Positions 21,398 through 29,190 of a stretch of 29,190 nt of DNA are shown piece after piece; position 1 is the first letter of the stretch; every line of letters starts with the position of its first letter. A program made the position numbers and the translations under genes. This DNA is from Gammaproteobacteria bacterium. Lineage in GTDB: Bacteria > Pseudomonadota > Gammaproteobacteria > UBA6429 > Thiohalophilaceae. The DNA lies in the NCBI GenBank assembly GCA_003233255.1, contig QILH01000261.1, positions 1-29,190 of the forward strand. Direction: 5' to 3'. The notes beneath the pieces are model-generated. The model was given only the letters and a program-made list of their open reading frames with translations. It searched no databases and was not told where the DNA came from.

Positions 21398-22387
21398 TTA
21401 TTTTCTTCGACGCCGCCTTAAATCTCTAAGATTAAATGGATCAACATGAATCTCGTCCAGATTAGCCCCAGCAAGATATGCTCGTTGTTGCGTATCTTTA
21501 ACCATTAGCGGTTCTCCACAAACAAACACCTGCCATCCCGTTAGATCTTTATGTCGCTGCATTGCAAGCTCATTAGCCCGTCCGAGTAATGTACCATTAA
21601 ACTCAACTCCACCAGACAGACAGGCGAAGTAAGAAAAATTATCAACCGTATTCGCCATCTCGATTAGCAATTTATTTTGATACAACCCGTACGAATATCT
21701 CGTCCCGTGATACAAAATAATCTCACCCCGATGCCCCTGGCTAATCGCATAGCGGACAATACTCAGTAATGGCGCCAGCCCTGTTCCTGTGCCGATTAAC
21801 AAAAGCGGCTGATCAAGATTAACTTCATTGTAAAAACTATTCCCTGTGGCTCCCTGAAATTCGACCGTCTCACCAACCTGCAGTTCATTAAATAGCCAGT
21901 TGCTCATCTGGCCATTTCGCATTAGCTTAACATGTAATTCTAGTCGTTTTGAATCAGCGGGATTACAGGCTAAAGAATAACTACGAACCAGGTCATTAGC
22001 TGATTTTAAGTTAATGAATTGTCCCGCAAAAAAATCGAGCGGTTCAGATGGCTCCAGAAACAATTGCAGAACACTATCCGTTAATTTATTTTTTTCTATA
22101 ACAATTGCTTCTCGGAATAGATCAGATGTTTTTGCCTGTGATAATTTCAAATCGGAATCCGGATATAACAAACAAGCCAGAAAATAATTTTGCACGATTA
22201 GATTTTTTGGTAAACCGGTTCTTGCTCCCGCAGGAATATCAAAATCGTCGGCTCGAAGCAAACATGTTTGACAAGTCCCCATTTTACAGGAATAACTGAT
22301 TTTTATATTAAAGCGCAGTAAACACTCCAGCACTGACTCATCGCCAGAGCAATTATAATCATCGCCTTCGTAGTTGATTATAGCCAA
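21398..22387 (-). CDS. [2Fe-2S] ferredoxin-FAD-NAD(P) reductase
   Basis: 329 residues; an electron-transfer module of the phenol-hydroxylase P5 / CDP-6-deoxyglucoseen-reductase type. An N-terminal plant-type ferredoxin has cluster ligands Cys34, Cys39, Cys42 and Cys72 (CKMGTCQTC plus FLACLL). An FAD-binding barrel follows (RSYSLACN, about 135), then an NAD(P)-binding domain with GTGTGLAP (about 199) and a terminal CGEPLMVKDTQQ. The tail is unusually basic (LRDLRRRRRK). No oxygenase gene is adjacent; instead it begins 18 nt after a truncated haemoglobin gene on the same strand. I infer that it supplies electrons to that haemoglobin. The ribosome site is weak, suggesting translational coupling. 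Confidence 0.9.
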   Translation of the reverse strand: MAIINYEGDDYNCSGDESVLECLLRFNIKISYSCKMGTCQTCLLRADDFDIPAGARTGLPKNLIVQNYFLACLLYPDSDLKLSQAKTSDLFREAIVIEKNKLTDSVLQLFLEPSEPLDFFAGQFINLKSANDLVRSYSLACNPADSKRLELHVKLMRNGQMSNWLFNELQVGETVEFQGATGNSFYNEVNLDQPLLLIGTGTGLAPLLSIVRYAISQGHRGEIILYHGTRYSYGLYQNKLLIEMANTVDNFSYFACLSGGVEFNGTLLGRANELAMQRHKDLTGWQVFVCGEPLMVKDTQQRAYLAGANLDEIHVDPFNLRDLRRRRRK

Positions 22388-22405
22388 ATAATATTATCGA
22401 AGAAT

Positions 22406-22774
22406 TTACAAATTTAACACATCGTCATGCGTGCTTGCCGCAATAGTCATAACTTCATCGCGTAAATCTTCTGCTACCCCTAATTCTGTTAGTGTTTCCT
22501 GTAGGTGTTGCGCCACAGCCGTAAAATGGGCTTCACCCATACCTTGTTCAACCAGTCCTTTGTGGGCTGAACGCAAATCTTTCCCTGTATAGTTGTTTGG
22601 GCCGCCAAAAGCCATGGTTAAAAACGATTTTTGTTTTGCCCGTTGCTCGCCCATATCGGTCGTATCAAAAAAATGACTAATCGTATCGTCGCCAAGCACT
22701 TTTCGATAAAAAATATCTACTGCCGCATTAACTGCCGCTTCTCCGCCTAACCGCTCATATAAATTGCCTGACAT
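22406..22774 (-). CDS. glbN: Truncated haemoglobin, group I (TrHbN-like)
   Basis: 122 residues, the usual length for the 2-over-2 fold. By alignment in mind with mycobacterial TrHbN: proximal haem ligand His71 (F8, in SAHKGL), Tyr23 at B10 (DIFYRKVL), Phe at CD1 in SHFFDTTD, Gln48 at E11 (KQKSF) and the AFGGPNNYTGKDL block are all in place. The Tyr-B10/Gln-E11 pair is the oxygen-stabilising set found in NO-dioxygenating TrHbN. Such proteins need an external reductase, and a ferredoxin-flavin reductase gene follows 18 nt downstream. A likely sigma-70 promoter lies 35-62 nt upstream. Confidence 0.93.
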   Translation of the reverse strand: MSGNLYERLGGEAAVNAAVDIFYRKVLGDDTISHFFDTTDMGEQRAKQKSFLTMAFGGPNNYTGKDLRSAHKGLVEQGMGEAHFTAVAQHLQETLTELGVAEDLRDEVMTIAASTHDDVLNL

Positions 22775-22808
22775 TATCGAATATCCTTTATGTTTTTTGC
22801 CTTAATAA

Positions 22809-22836
22809 ACCATAGCTTTTACCTATTGCAAGTCAA
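22809..22836 (-). promoter_or_regulatory. Candidate sigma-70 promoter of the haemoglobin-reductase operon
   Basis: Minus strand TTGACT (22831-22836), 16-bp spacer, TATGGT (22809-22814). The -35 box matches five of six consensus bases. AAAGGA precedes the haemoglobin ATG. I saw no FNR-type or NorR-type site beside it. Confidence 0.5.
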
Positions 22837-23287
22837 GCGAGAACAGATTATTTCCTCCGAGCATAAACAGTTTCAGTACAAATCCAGCTGTACTCGTCGT
22901 GCCGTCTTCAGCATTGAAACTATTACGGACTCTCCATGGCGAATAAAACCTGCCAGGATAAGACTTCGAACTTACGCAATTTATTTTTATACGGCCATGT
23001 TCATCATCTGGCATACGTTCAAACCAGCGATGAAATGAGAACATGATAGTCGTCATCCGTCCCCATAAAAAGAATCAAACTAACAATCGCTTTATACATC
23101 TATCCTAAGTTTGCCCAATATCGGTCAGGTAACCTGTCGCGGAGCTGTTGTTAACACTTATCTTTAATAGGTTTATCCATTTTTCGTCATTAAAGCATTG
23201 TATTTTTAACATACGCATTATATTTGTTCTGTCTTCTACACGACACAACAACTAACATCCTGCCTGTTCTTATTGCCGAGGAATATA
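22837..23287. other. Intergenic region between divergent haemoglobin and exported-protein genes
   Basis: About 450 bp without a gene I can support. Opposed short frames of 77-82 codons cross 22790-23056 but have no recognisable domain or ribosome site. The region should contain the promoter of the plus-strand gene; the A+T-rich stretch around 23195-23230 is the likeliest place, but no box pair is clear. Confidence 0.5.
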
Positions 23288-23326
23288 ATGAATATGTTAC
23301 AAAAAGTTAATTCCACACTAGTTTGA
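23288..23326 (+). CDS. Possible 12-codon leader peptide
   Basis: ATG at 23288 behind GAGGAAT encodes MNMLQKVNSTLV and stops at TGA 23324-23326. The stop overlaps the TTG start of the next frame in TTGA, the classic arrangement for translational coupling. It is the only good ribosome site before that gene. It could instead be chance, or mark an N-terminal frameshift. Confidence 0.35.
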   Translation: MNMLQKVNSTLV

Positions 23327-24555
23327 GTTACAAAATATTCAACCTTAATCTTAACCCTTATAATAATGTTTTTTATCTGGTTTTTTGGTACGATAAAAAT
23401 GTGTTTAAACAAAAAACAATAATCCATAACTTGCCTCGGCCTATCGTAAGGTTATTTTTCATTTCTGTATTCGCTTGCCCACAATTTGGATATGCGCTTG
23501 AGTTTGACCCGCCATTCCTGCTAATAGACGAAGATTCAACTGAGCAGAGTCCTACCCCGGCCCATTTAAATAATTTTAGTGAAACACCTTCCTCGGAAAC
23601 TATTTCAGAGCAGCCAATTAGTGATGTCACAAGTGATAATGACTCAGGTGAATTTATCAGTGAAAATATCGACGTAGCAACCCCAATTAAAAAACCACCA
23701 TTTTTTTCTTTTCTGGACAATCATCAAAAATTGATCTCTAACTATTTGCATCTAACGATACTCAGTGTCGACAATTTTTTTGCGACAAATCAGGCTATTA
23801 ATGAAAGTACAGGAAGTCATCTGCGACTCACCCTGGAAACAATCTGGCCAGAAGGACAAGGTGCTGATTTTAATGGCTCAGTTAGTCTACGAGCTCGATT
23901 ACCAGGCATGCGAGAGAAATACAGGCTTGTTGTTGAAAGTGATCCGGTCGAACAAAAAGAATTACTTGAACTTGAGAGTCGACAAAGAGAGCCTAACCAA
24001 ACGATAAATGATCGAGGCTTATACACTGGCGTAGAAAAGAAAGTGGGGCTATCGGGATGGAATATTAACCCCTCTTTAGGTGTCAAGCTACGATCACCCC
24101 TCGATTTTTACGCTCGCTTACGACTCGATCGCAGCATATATTTTGACCAATGGGCATTATTTCTTAACGAAAGTATCTACTGGTTTGATTCATCCGGCTT
24201 CGGCTTTGACAGCACGGTACGCTGGGACAGGCCTCTCAGCCGAGCCTTTTTATTTCGCACAACGTCTCTATTACGGTATTCCGATGAAACAGACATATAT
24301 AATATGAGTCAAATAGCGGAAGTAATTCATAATATTAACCCCAAAAAGGCGATTACTTATAAAGTCGGCGTCTTCGGGCATGCGGATGCCGGAGTTCATA
24401 CCACAAACTATTTAATAAACCTTTTATATCGACATAACATTCATTCGGATTATTTATTTCTGGATCTTCAGCCACAAATTTTATTCAATAAAGAAAATAA
24501 CTTTGAAGCACAATACGAATTTTTGATGCGAATCGAGATCTATTACAGAGACTAA
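23323..24555 (+). CDS. Exported protein of unknown function, probably outer-membrane beta-barrel
   Basis: 410 residues from TTG at 23323; GTG at 23401 (384 residues) is an alternative start that gives a more normal signal peptide (basic NLPRPIVR, hydrophobic LFFISVFACPQFGYA). After the signal comes an acidic, Ser/Thr/Pro-rich linker (about residues 66-125). The rest has the alternating aromatic pattern of amphipathic beta strands (GSVSLRARLPGMREKYRLVVES, LDFYARLRLDRSIYFDQWALFLNESIYWFDSSGFGFDSTVRWD, FLDLQPQILFNKENNFEAQYEFLMRIEIYY). The chain ends in an aromatic-rich strand though not in the classical final Phe. No family recognised. It is convergent with nuoN, 23 nt apart. The codon usage is slightly more A+T-rich than the neighbouring operons. 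Confidence 0.65.
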   Translation: MSYKIFNLNLNPYNNVFYLVFWYDKNVFKQKTIIHNLPRPIVRLFFISVFACPQFGYALEFDPPFLLIDEDSTEQSPTPAHLNNFSETPSSETISEQPISDVTSDNDSGEFISENIDVATPIKKPPFFSFLDNHQKLISNYLHLTILSVDNFFATNQAINESTGSHLRLTLETIWPEGQGADFNGSVSLRARLPGMREKYRLVVESDPVEQKELLELESRQREPNQTINDRGLYTGVEKKVGLSGWNINPSLGVKLRSPLDFYARLRLDRSIYFDQWALFLNESIYWFDSSGFGFDSTVRWDRPLSRAFLFRTTSLLRYSDETDIYNMSQIAEVIHNINPKKAITYKVGVFGHADAGVHTTNYLINLLYRHNIHSDYLFLDLQPQILFNKENNFEAQYEFLMRIEIYYRD

Positions 24556-24578
24556 GGAAGTTAATTAGTTGAAAAAAC

Positions 24579-26048
24579 TCACATTACATCGGTAATTAAA
24601 CCCATAATCAATTGTGGATAGAGGCCTAAAGCCAGTACCACAATACCGTTGATGCTCAACAATAATCGGATATCGGATGCCGCTTCGATCCCTGATGTTT
24701 CCTGAGGCGTATCAAAGTACATAAGTTTGAAAATACGTAAATAATAATATGCACCAATTACCGAAAAAATCACCGCAGTAAGCGCTAACCACACCATATC
24801 AATTGCAATAACGGATTGAAGTACTTGCAGTTTGGCCCAAAAACCAACAAAAGGTGGAACGCCGGCCATAGAAAACATAAATATCAGCATCATAAATGCA
24901 AACCACGGGCTACGATGATTTAAGCCACGTAGGTCATCCAGTTTATCGGACTCAAATCCCATACGTGACATCAGCATGATCATACCGAAAGCACCAAGCG
25001 CCATTAAAGTATAAGTAATGGTATAAAACATTGATGCAGCGTAACCTTCTTTAGTCGCTGTCAAGATTCCAAGCAGTATGAAACCAACATGTGAGATAGT
25101 TGAATACGCCAGCATTCTCTTTAAATTTGTCTGAGCGATGGCGACAATATTGCCTATTGCCATCGAAGCAATAGCCAAAATGATCAGCATATCTTGCCAT
25201 TGGACATGCAAAGCCCCTAAACCATCGACTAACAACCGTATCGTCATAGCAAAGGCCGCCAGTTTCGGCGCACTGCCTATATAGATTGCTACCGATGTAG
25301 GCGAACCTTGATAAACATCCGGTAGCCACATATGAAATGGAACGGCACCTAATTTAAAAGCGACACCGACAACAATAAAGACTAAACCAAATATTAATAT
25401 AATATTTTGTTGCTTCGTAGCAACTTCAGCGCTTATTGTCGATAACTCGAGCGAACCCGTTACGCCATAAACCATCGACATGCCATATAACAACATGCCC
25501 GAAGCAATCGCACCGAGAACAAAATACTTCATTGCCGATTCCGAGGCAATAATTGAGTCACGCTGCAGAGCTACCATCGCATACATACACAGTGATAGCA
25601 GCTCCAGACCAAGATAAATAGTCAGGAAGTTTTGCGCAGACACCATAATCATCATACCCAGGACACCAAACAGACCTAATACATAATATTCACCTTTATA
25701 CATATCTCGTGCTTTAAGGTAGGACTTTGAATACATAAATACCGTAAAAGTAGCGATATAGATAAAGATTTTTAATAAGTCACCCATGCCATCACGTATG
25801 AACGTACCGTGAAAAGCTATGGTATCTTGTTTAGCAAAGGTCATGATGGTAATCAGTATCAATGCAATCAATGTGAACTGCGAGAGTATATAAGTACCAC
25901 CACGTGTCTTGTCATTCAAAAACAGATCAACAATCAGCACGATCGATGCCATACATAGCATGACAATTTCAGGCAAGGCCAATGGTAACTGCGCGATAGT
26001 CATCTCATTCGACATGGCGGAAGGTAAATAAGCAGCGATAAAATCCAT
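24579..26048 (-). CDS. nuoN: NADH-quinone oxidoreductase subunit N
   Basis: 489 residues from the ATG at 26048; an in-frame TTG at 26054 is a weaker start. Antiporter-like membrane subunit of complex I, about 14 helices, part of the proton-pumping arm. Recognisable blocks: FLTIYLGLELLSLCMYAMVAL with the conserved Glu in helix 5, VGVAFKLGAVPFHMWLPDVYQGSPTSVAIYIGSAPKLAAFA, LKRMLAYSTISHVGFILLG, and SMAGVPPFVGFWAKLQVLQ. It is the last gene of the nuo operon visible here, 10 nt after nuoM. No hairpin terminator is evident in the 23 nt before the convergent gene. Confidence 0.97.
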   Translation of the reverse strand: MDFIAAYLPSAMSNEMTIAQLPLALPEIVMLCMASIVLIVDLFLNDKTRGGTYILSQFTLIALILITIMTFAKQDTIAFHGTFIRDGMGDLLKIFIYIATFTVFMYSKSYLKARDMYKGEYYVLGLFGVLGMMIMVSAQNFLTIYLGLELLSLCMYAMVALQRDSIIASESAMKYFVLGAIASGMLLYGMSMVYGVTGSLELSTISAEVATKQQNIILIFGLVFIVVGVAFKLGAVPFHMWLPDVYQGSPTSVAIYIGSAPKLAAFAMTIRLLVDGLGALHVQWQDMLIILAIASMAIGNIVAIAQTNLKRMLAYSTISHVGFILLGILTATKEGYAASMFYTITYTLMALGAFGMIMLMSRMGFESDKLDDLRGLNHRSPWFAFMMLIFMFSMAGVPPFVGFWAKLQVLQSVIAIDMVWLALTAVIFSVIGAYYYLRIFKLMYFDTPQETSGIEAASDIRLLLSINGIVVLALGLYPQLIMGLITDVM

Positions 26049-26058
26049 AGTCAATGAC

Positions 26059-27591
26059 CTATTGCGGTATCTTTGATTGAAGTATGTGTCGAACCAGGTT
26101 GGCTACGCTTTCATCCATTACCTCAAGTAAGGGGGCAGGATACAAACCAAAAAACAGAACCATAACGGCTAACACTGACAGGAATAAAAATTCTCGGCTA
26201 TTAATATCAGTAAGATTTTGTATTTTTTCGTTGGCAACTTTACCAAAGAACACGCGCTTTACCATCCATAAGGTGTAAGCAGCGCCTATAATAAGGGTCG
26301 AAGCAGCCAGGAAGGCGAACCACGGATTCGCTTTAAACGCTGCGAGTATAACCAGAAACTCACCGACAAATCCTGAGGTACCTGGTAGACCGGCATTAGC
26401 CATCGCAAACAATACTGCAAACCCAGCAAACCGTGGCATAGTATTAGCAATACCACCACAATCGGAAATCATGCGGCTATGAATACGCTCATACATCACA
26501 CCTACCACTAAAAACATCGCCGCCGAAATAAAGCCATGCGATATCATCTGCACCACTGCGCCATTGATACCAGTACGTATCATTGTTACATCTTGTGTCT
26601 CCGGCGAATAGATATGCCAGACGATAAACAAACCTAATGTGACGAAACCCATGTGTGAGATCGATGAATAGGCGATGAGTTTTTTCATATCTTGTTGAAC
26701 AAGTGCAACAAAACCAATATAAACAATTGCAATTAACGACAGGGTAATCATTAACCAGGCCAGTTCCTGAGCTGCGTCCGGAGCAATGGGTAAAGAAAAA
26801 CGCAGGAAGCCGTAGGCGCCCAGTTTCAACATTATTGCCGCCAGCACAACGGAACCGCCCGTCGGTGCCTCAACATGTGCATCCGGCAACCAGGTATGAA
26901 CCGGCCACATGGGTATCTTGACAGAAAATGCCAGGAGAAAAGCGATAAAGATATAGATCTGTTCGGTTTTGGTTAGCGGTAACGCATGCAATTCCAGTAT
27001 CTCGAAACTGCCAGTTTTGGTGGCCATATAAATAAAAGCCACCAGCATAAATACCGAGCCTAAAAAGGTATAAAGGAAAAATTTTATCGTGGCATAAACC
27101 CGACGTGGGCCACCCCAGATACCAATCACCAGAAACATCGGAATCAACATCGCTTCCCAGAACACGTAGAACAATGCTCCATCAAGCGCCGAGAACACAC
27201 CGACCATTAACCCAGACATGATCAAGAAGGCCGCCATATACTGAGCGGCTTTGAATTTAATGACTTCCCAACCGGCAATCACAATGATGACATTTATAAA
27301 GGTAGTCAGCAGGATAAGTGGCATCGCGATTCCATCGACACCCAGATGATAGTAAAAACGTAAATTACCTAATGTCATCCACTCATGGTGTTCAATGAAC
27401 TGCATTGAGCCGGAGCTGGTATTGAATTCAGTATAAAGCGGAATAGATAATGCAAAGGTAATAATTGCAATCACCAATGCCAACACGCGCGCTTCGGTTG
27501 CGTTCTTGTCACCACCCGTAGCAAGCACCAGCATGCCACCAACAATTGGAGTCCATATAACTAAACTGAGTAAGGGCCAGGATTCAAACAT
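26059..27591 (-). CDS. nuoM: NADH-quinone oxidoreductase subunit M
   Basis: 510 residues, the usual length. Antiporter-like proton-pumping subunit of complex I in the inner membrane. Key stretches: LFYVFWEAMLIPMFLVIGIWG with the essential helix-5 Glu, FSVKIPMWPVHTWLPDAHVEAPTGGSVVLAAIMLKLGAYGFLRF with the conserved Lys and the WLPDAHVEAP loop, DMKKLIAYSSISHMGFVTLG, and NAGLPGTSGFVGEFLVI. It starts 3 nt after the nuoL stop, with AGGT overlapping the end of nuoL, so the two are translationally coupled. Confidence 0.98.
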   Translation of the reverse strand: MFESWPLLSLVIWTPIVGGMLVLATGGDKNATEARVLALVIAIITFALSIPLYTEFNTSSGSMQFIEHHEWMTLGNLRFYYHLGVDGIAMPLILLTTFINVIIVIAGWEVIKFKAAQYMAAFLIMSGLMVGVFSALDGALFYVFWEAMLIPMFLVIGIWGGPRRVYATIKFFLYTFLGSVFMLVAFIYMATKTGSFEILELHALPLTKTEQIYIFIAFLLAFSVKIPMWPVHTWLPDAHVEAPTGGSVVLAAIMLKLGAYGFLRFSLPIAPDAAQELAWLMITLSLIAIVYIGFVALVQQDMKKLIAYSSISHMGFVTLGLFIVWHIYSPETQDVTMIRTGINGAVVQMISHGFISAAMFLVVGVMYERIHSRMISDCGGIANTMPRFAGFAVLFAMANAGLPGTSGFVGEFLVILAAFKANPWFAFLAASTLIIGAAYTLWMVKRVFFGKVANEKIQNLTDINSREFLFLSVLAVMVLFFGLYPAPLLEVMDESVANLVRHILQSKIPQ

Positions 27592-27594
27592 ATT

Positions 27595-29190
27595 TTAACC
27601 TAATGTGCTTATTATTTTGTCCCAGCCGCCATAGACGAAGATGGCAATGAGAACCACCAATCCAACAATCATAGCGAAGGCATAGGTATATAAATATCCG
27701 GTCTGGATATTACGAAGCTTACGCGCAAGATACCCAACCGAGTTAGCCGAACCATTAACAATTATTCCGTCGATAATCTTGACATCACCCCACTGCCAGA
27801 ATTTGTCACCAAGCCAACGGCTAGCGGGTGCTATTATCTTTATATAAAGATGATCAGCGTAATATTTTTCAATCAATAACGTGTGCAGCCATTTAAATCT
27901 TTTTTCGATCACCGCCGGAATATCAGGGCGTTTCATCCATAAAAACCAGGCGACGACTACACCCGCCAGGGCTAAAATAAACGGCAGTGAAAATGGTACG
28001 GCATGAGTAACCATACTCATCCAGTCGTAGTTCGGTAACTGGGCCAGGACATCATGAGCCGGTGCTACATAAATCGCATCACCAAAAAAATCGCCAAACA
28101 CCATATCATCAACAAATATCGCCCCAATAAAGACAGAGGGAATCGCCAAAGCAATTAACGGTATCGTAACAACCCAGGAGGTTTCATGCAGATGTTTGCG
28201 TGTATGTTCATCCATACGTTCTTTGCCATGGAACACCATAAAGTACATACGAAAGCTGTACAGAGCAGTAATAAACACGCCAGCAATCACTGCAAAATAG
28301 GCATACTGATGTCCCCATGTTTCTGATTTGTGAACCGCCTCAATGATTGAATCCTTCGAATAGAATCCTGAAAAGAAAGGTGTACCAATCAGTGCTAATG
28401 TACCAATTAAGGAAGTAATCCAGGTTATCGGCATGTATTTACGCAAGCCACCCATCTTACGCATGTCCTGTTCATGATGCATGGCGATAATCACTGATCC
28501 CGCAGCCAGGAATAATAACGCTTTAAAGAAAGCATGCGTCATCAGATGAAAAATTCCAGCTGCATAGGCGGATGCGCCCAGGGCCACGGTCATGTAACCG
28601 AGTTGTGATAAGGTTGAATAGGCAACCACACGTTTAATATCATTTTGCACCAGACCTAAGAGCCCCATAAACAAGGCCGTTGTTGCCCCAATGATCATGA
28701 CAAAACTAAGCGCAGTTTCAGATAATTCAAACAACGGTGACATACGCGCCACCATATAGATACCTGCCGTTACCATCGTGGCCGCGTGAATTAAAGCAGA
28801 GATGGGGGTTGGGCCTTCCATAGAATCAGGTAACCATACATGCAATGGTACCTGTGCCGATTTACCCATCGCACCGATAAACAAACAGATCGTGATAAAC
28901 GTCATCACCGACCACGGCATGCCATCGATAAGGGTAATTTCCTGCCCCGAGACTTTATCGACATTGTCGAATACCGTCTGGTAATCAAGCGATCCAAAAT
29001 ACATTAATACCGCAGCAATTCCAAGAATAAAACCGAAGTCACCAACCCGATTGATTAAAAAAGCCTTTAAATTCGCAAAGGTCGCGCTATCTCGTGTGTA
29101 CCAGAAACCGATTAATAAATAGGAAATTAAACCTACCGCTTCCCAGCCAAAGAATAACTGCATAAAGTTATTCGCCATCACCAGCATCAA
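27595..29190 (-). CDS. nuoL: NADH-quinone oxidoreductase subunit L (N-terminus outside window)
   Basis: 531 codons are present and the frame runs off the window edge; about 120-130 N-terminal residues should be missing. Largest antiporter-like subunit of complex I. Visible: NFMQLFFGWEAVGLISYLLIGFWY with the helix-5 Glu, GKSAQVPLHVWLPDSMEGPTPISALIHAATMVTAGIYMVARM, DIKRVVAYSTLSQLGYMTVALG and ALIGTPFFSGFYSKDSIIEA. The C-terminal part includes the amphipathic lateral helix region (about 420-500 of the visible chain) and a last membrane helix (YAFAMIVGLVVLIAIFVYGGW) before the short tail. The methionine at the edge is internal. Confidence 0.97.
   Translation of the reverse strand: MMLVMANNFMQLFFGWEAVGLISYLLIGFWYTRDSATFANLKAFLINRVGDFGFILGIAAVLMYFGSLDYQTVFDNVDKVSGQEITLIDGMPWSVMTFITICLFIGAMGKSAQVPLHVWLPDSMEGPTPISALIHAATMVTAGIYMVARMSPLFELSETALSFVMIIGATTALFMGLLGLVQNDIKRVVAYSTLSQLGYMTVALGASAYAAGIFHLMTHAFFKALLFLAAGSVIIAMHHEQDMRKMGGLRKYMPITWITSLIGTLALIGTPFFSGFYSKDSIIEAVHKSETWGHQYAYFAVIAGVFITALYSFRMYFMVFHGKERMDEHTRKHLHETSWVVTIPLIALAIPSVFIGAIFVDDMVFGDFFGDAIYVAPAHDVLAQLPNYDWMSMVTHAVPFSLPFILALAGVVVAWFLWMKRPDIPAVIEKRFKWLHTLLIEKYYADHLYIKIIAPASRWLGDKFWQWGDVKIIDGIIVNGSANSVGYLARKLRNIQTGYLYTYAFAMIVGLVVLIAIFVYGGWDKIISTLG

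Noticed and set aside
22790..23056. Opposed 82- and 77-codon frames upstream of the haemoglobin gene
   Set aside because: Neither has a ribosome site, a recognisable domain or a plausible composition. One also starts inside the haemoglobin promoter region.

Overview
The window looks like part of the chromosome of a sulfur-oxidising gammaproteobacterium. The main support is the conserved gene order initiator tRNA-rimP-nusA-infB-rbfA-truB-rpsO-pnp, together with soxYZ, a periplasmic DsrE-family protein, a membrane H+-pyrophosphatase and a 14-subunit-type complex I. Base composition is moderate (by eye, a little under half G+C). No insertion sequence, prophage, integrase or CRISPR array is visible. 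The genus cannot be named from this sequence.

Layout. 1-975 (+): 3' end of an acetyl-CoA synthetase gene and a small unknown protein. 977-1537 (-): a lipoprotein. 1603-10390 (-): the translation/RNA-processing operon, read from an initiator tRNA promoter at about 10390 leftwards through rimP, nusA, infB, rbfA, truB, rpsO and pnp to a terminator. 10516-11571 (+): soxYZ behind a sigma-54 promoter with an upstream enhancer-like site. 11680-15890 (-): histidine kinase, sigma-54-activating response regulator, then a secreted DsrE-like gene that has its own sigma-54 promoter. 15894-18828 (-): a DUF2818-type membrane protein, a small secreted protein and an aldolase/dehydrogenase fusion. 18885-20961 (-): H+-pyrophosphatase. 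21398-22836 (-): truncated haemoglobin plus a ferredoxin-type reductase. 23288-24555 (+): an exported protein of unknown function, probably outer-membrane. 24579-29190 (-): nuoN, nuoM and partial nuoL.

The most interesting unit is 10516-15890. A Cache-domain sensor kinase and an NtrC-class regulator with an intact GAFTGA loop sit beside two genes or operons, soxYZ and the dsrE-like gene. Both of these have GG-N10-GC (-24/-12) promoters. The word TGCA-N3-TGCA lies about 90-125 bp upstream of both predicted starts and twice in front of the kinase gene. A by-eye pass over the whole window found this word only at these four places. The simplest reading is a self-contained, autoregulated sigma-54 circuit that couples a sensed signal to SoxYZ, the periplasmic carrier of sulfur intermediates, and to a periplasmic DsrE-like protein that may act on the same intermediates.

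A second oddity is a perfect 24-bp tandem duplication that copies the first 13 nt of the initiator tRNA into its own leader, between promoter and mature 5' end.
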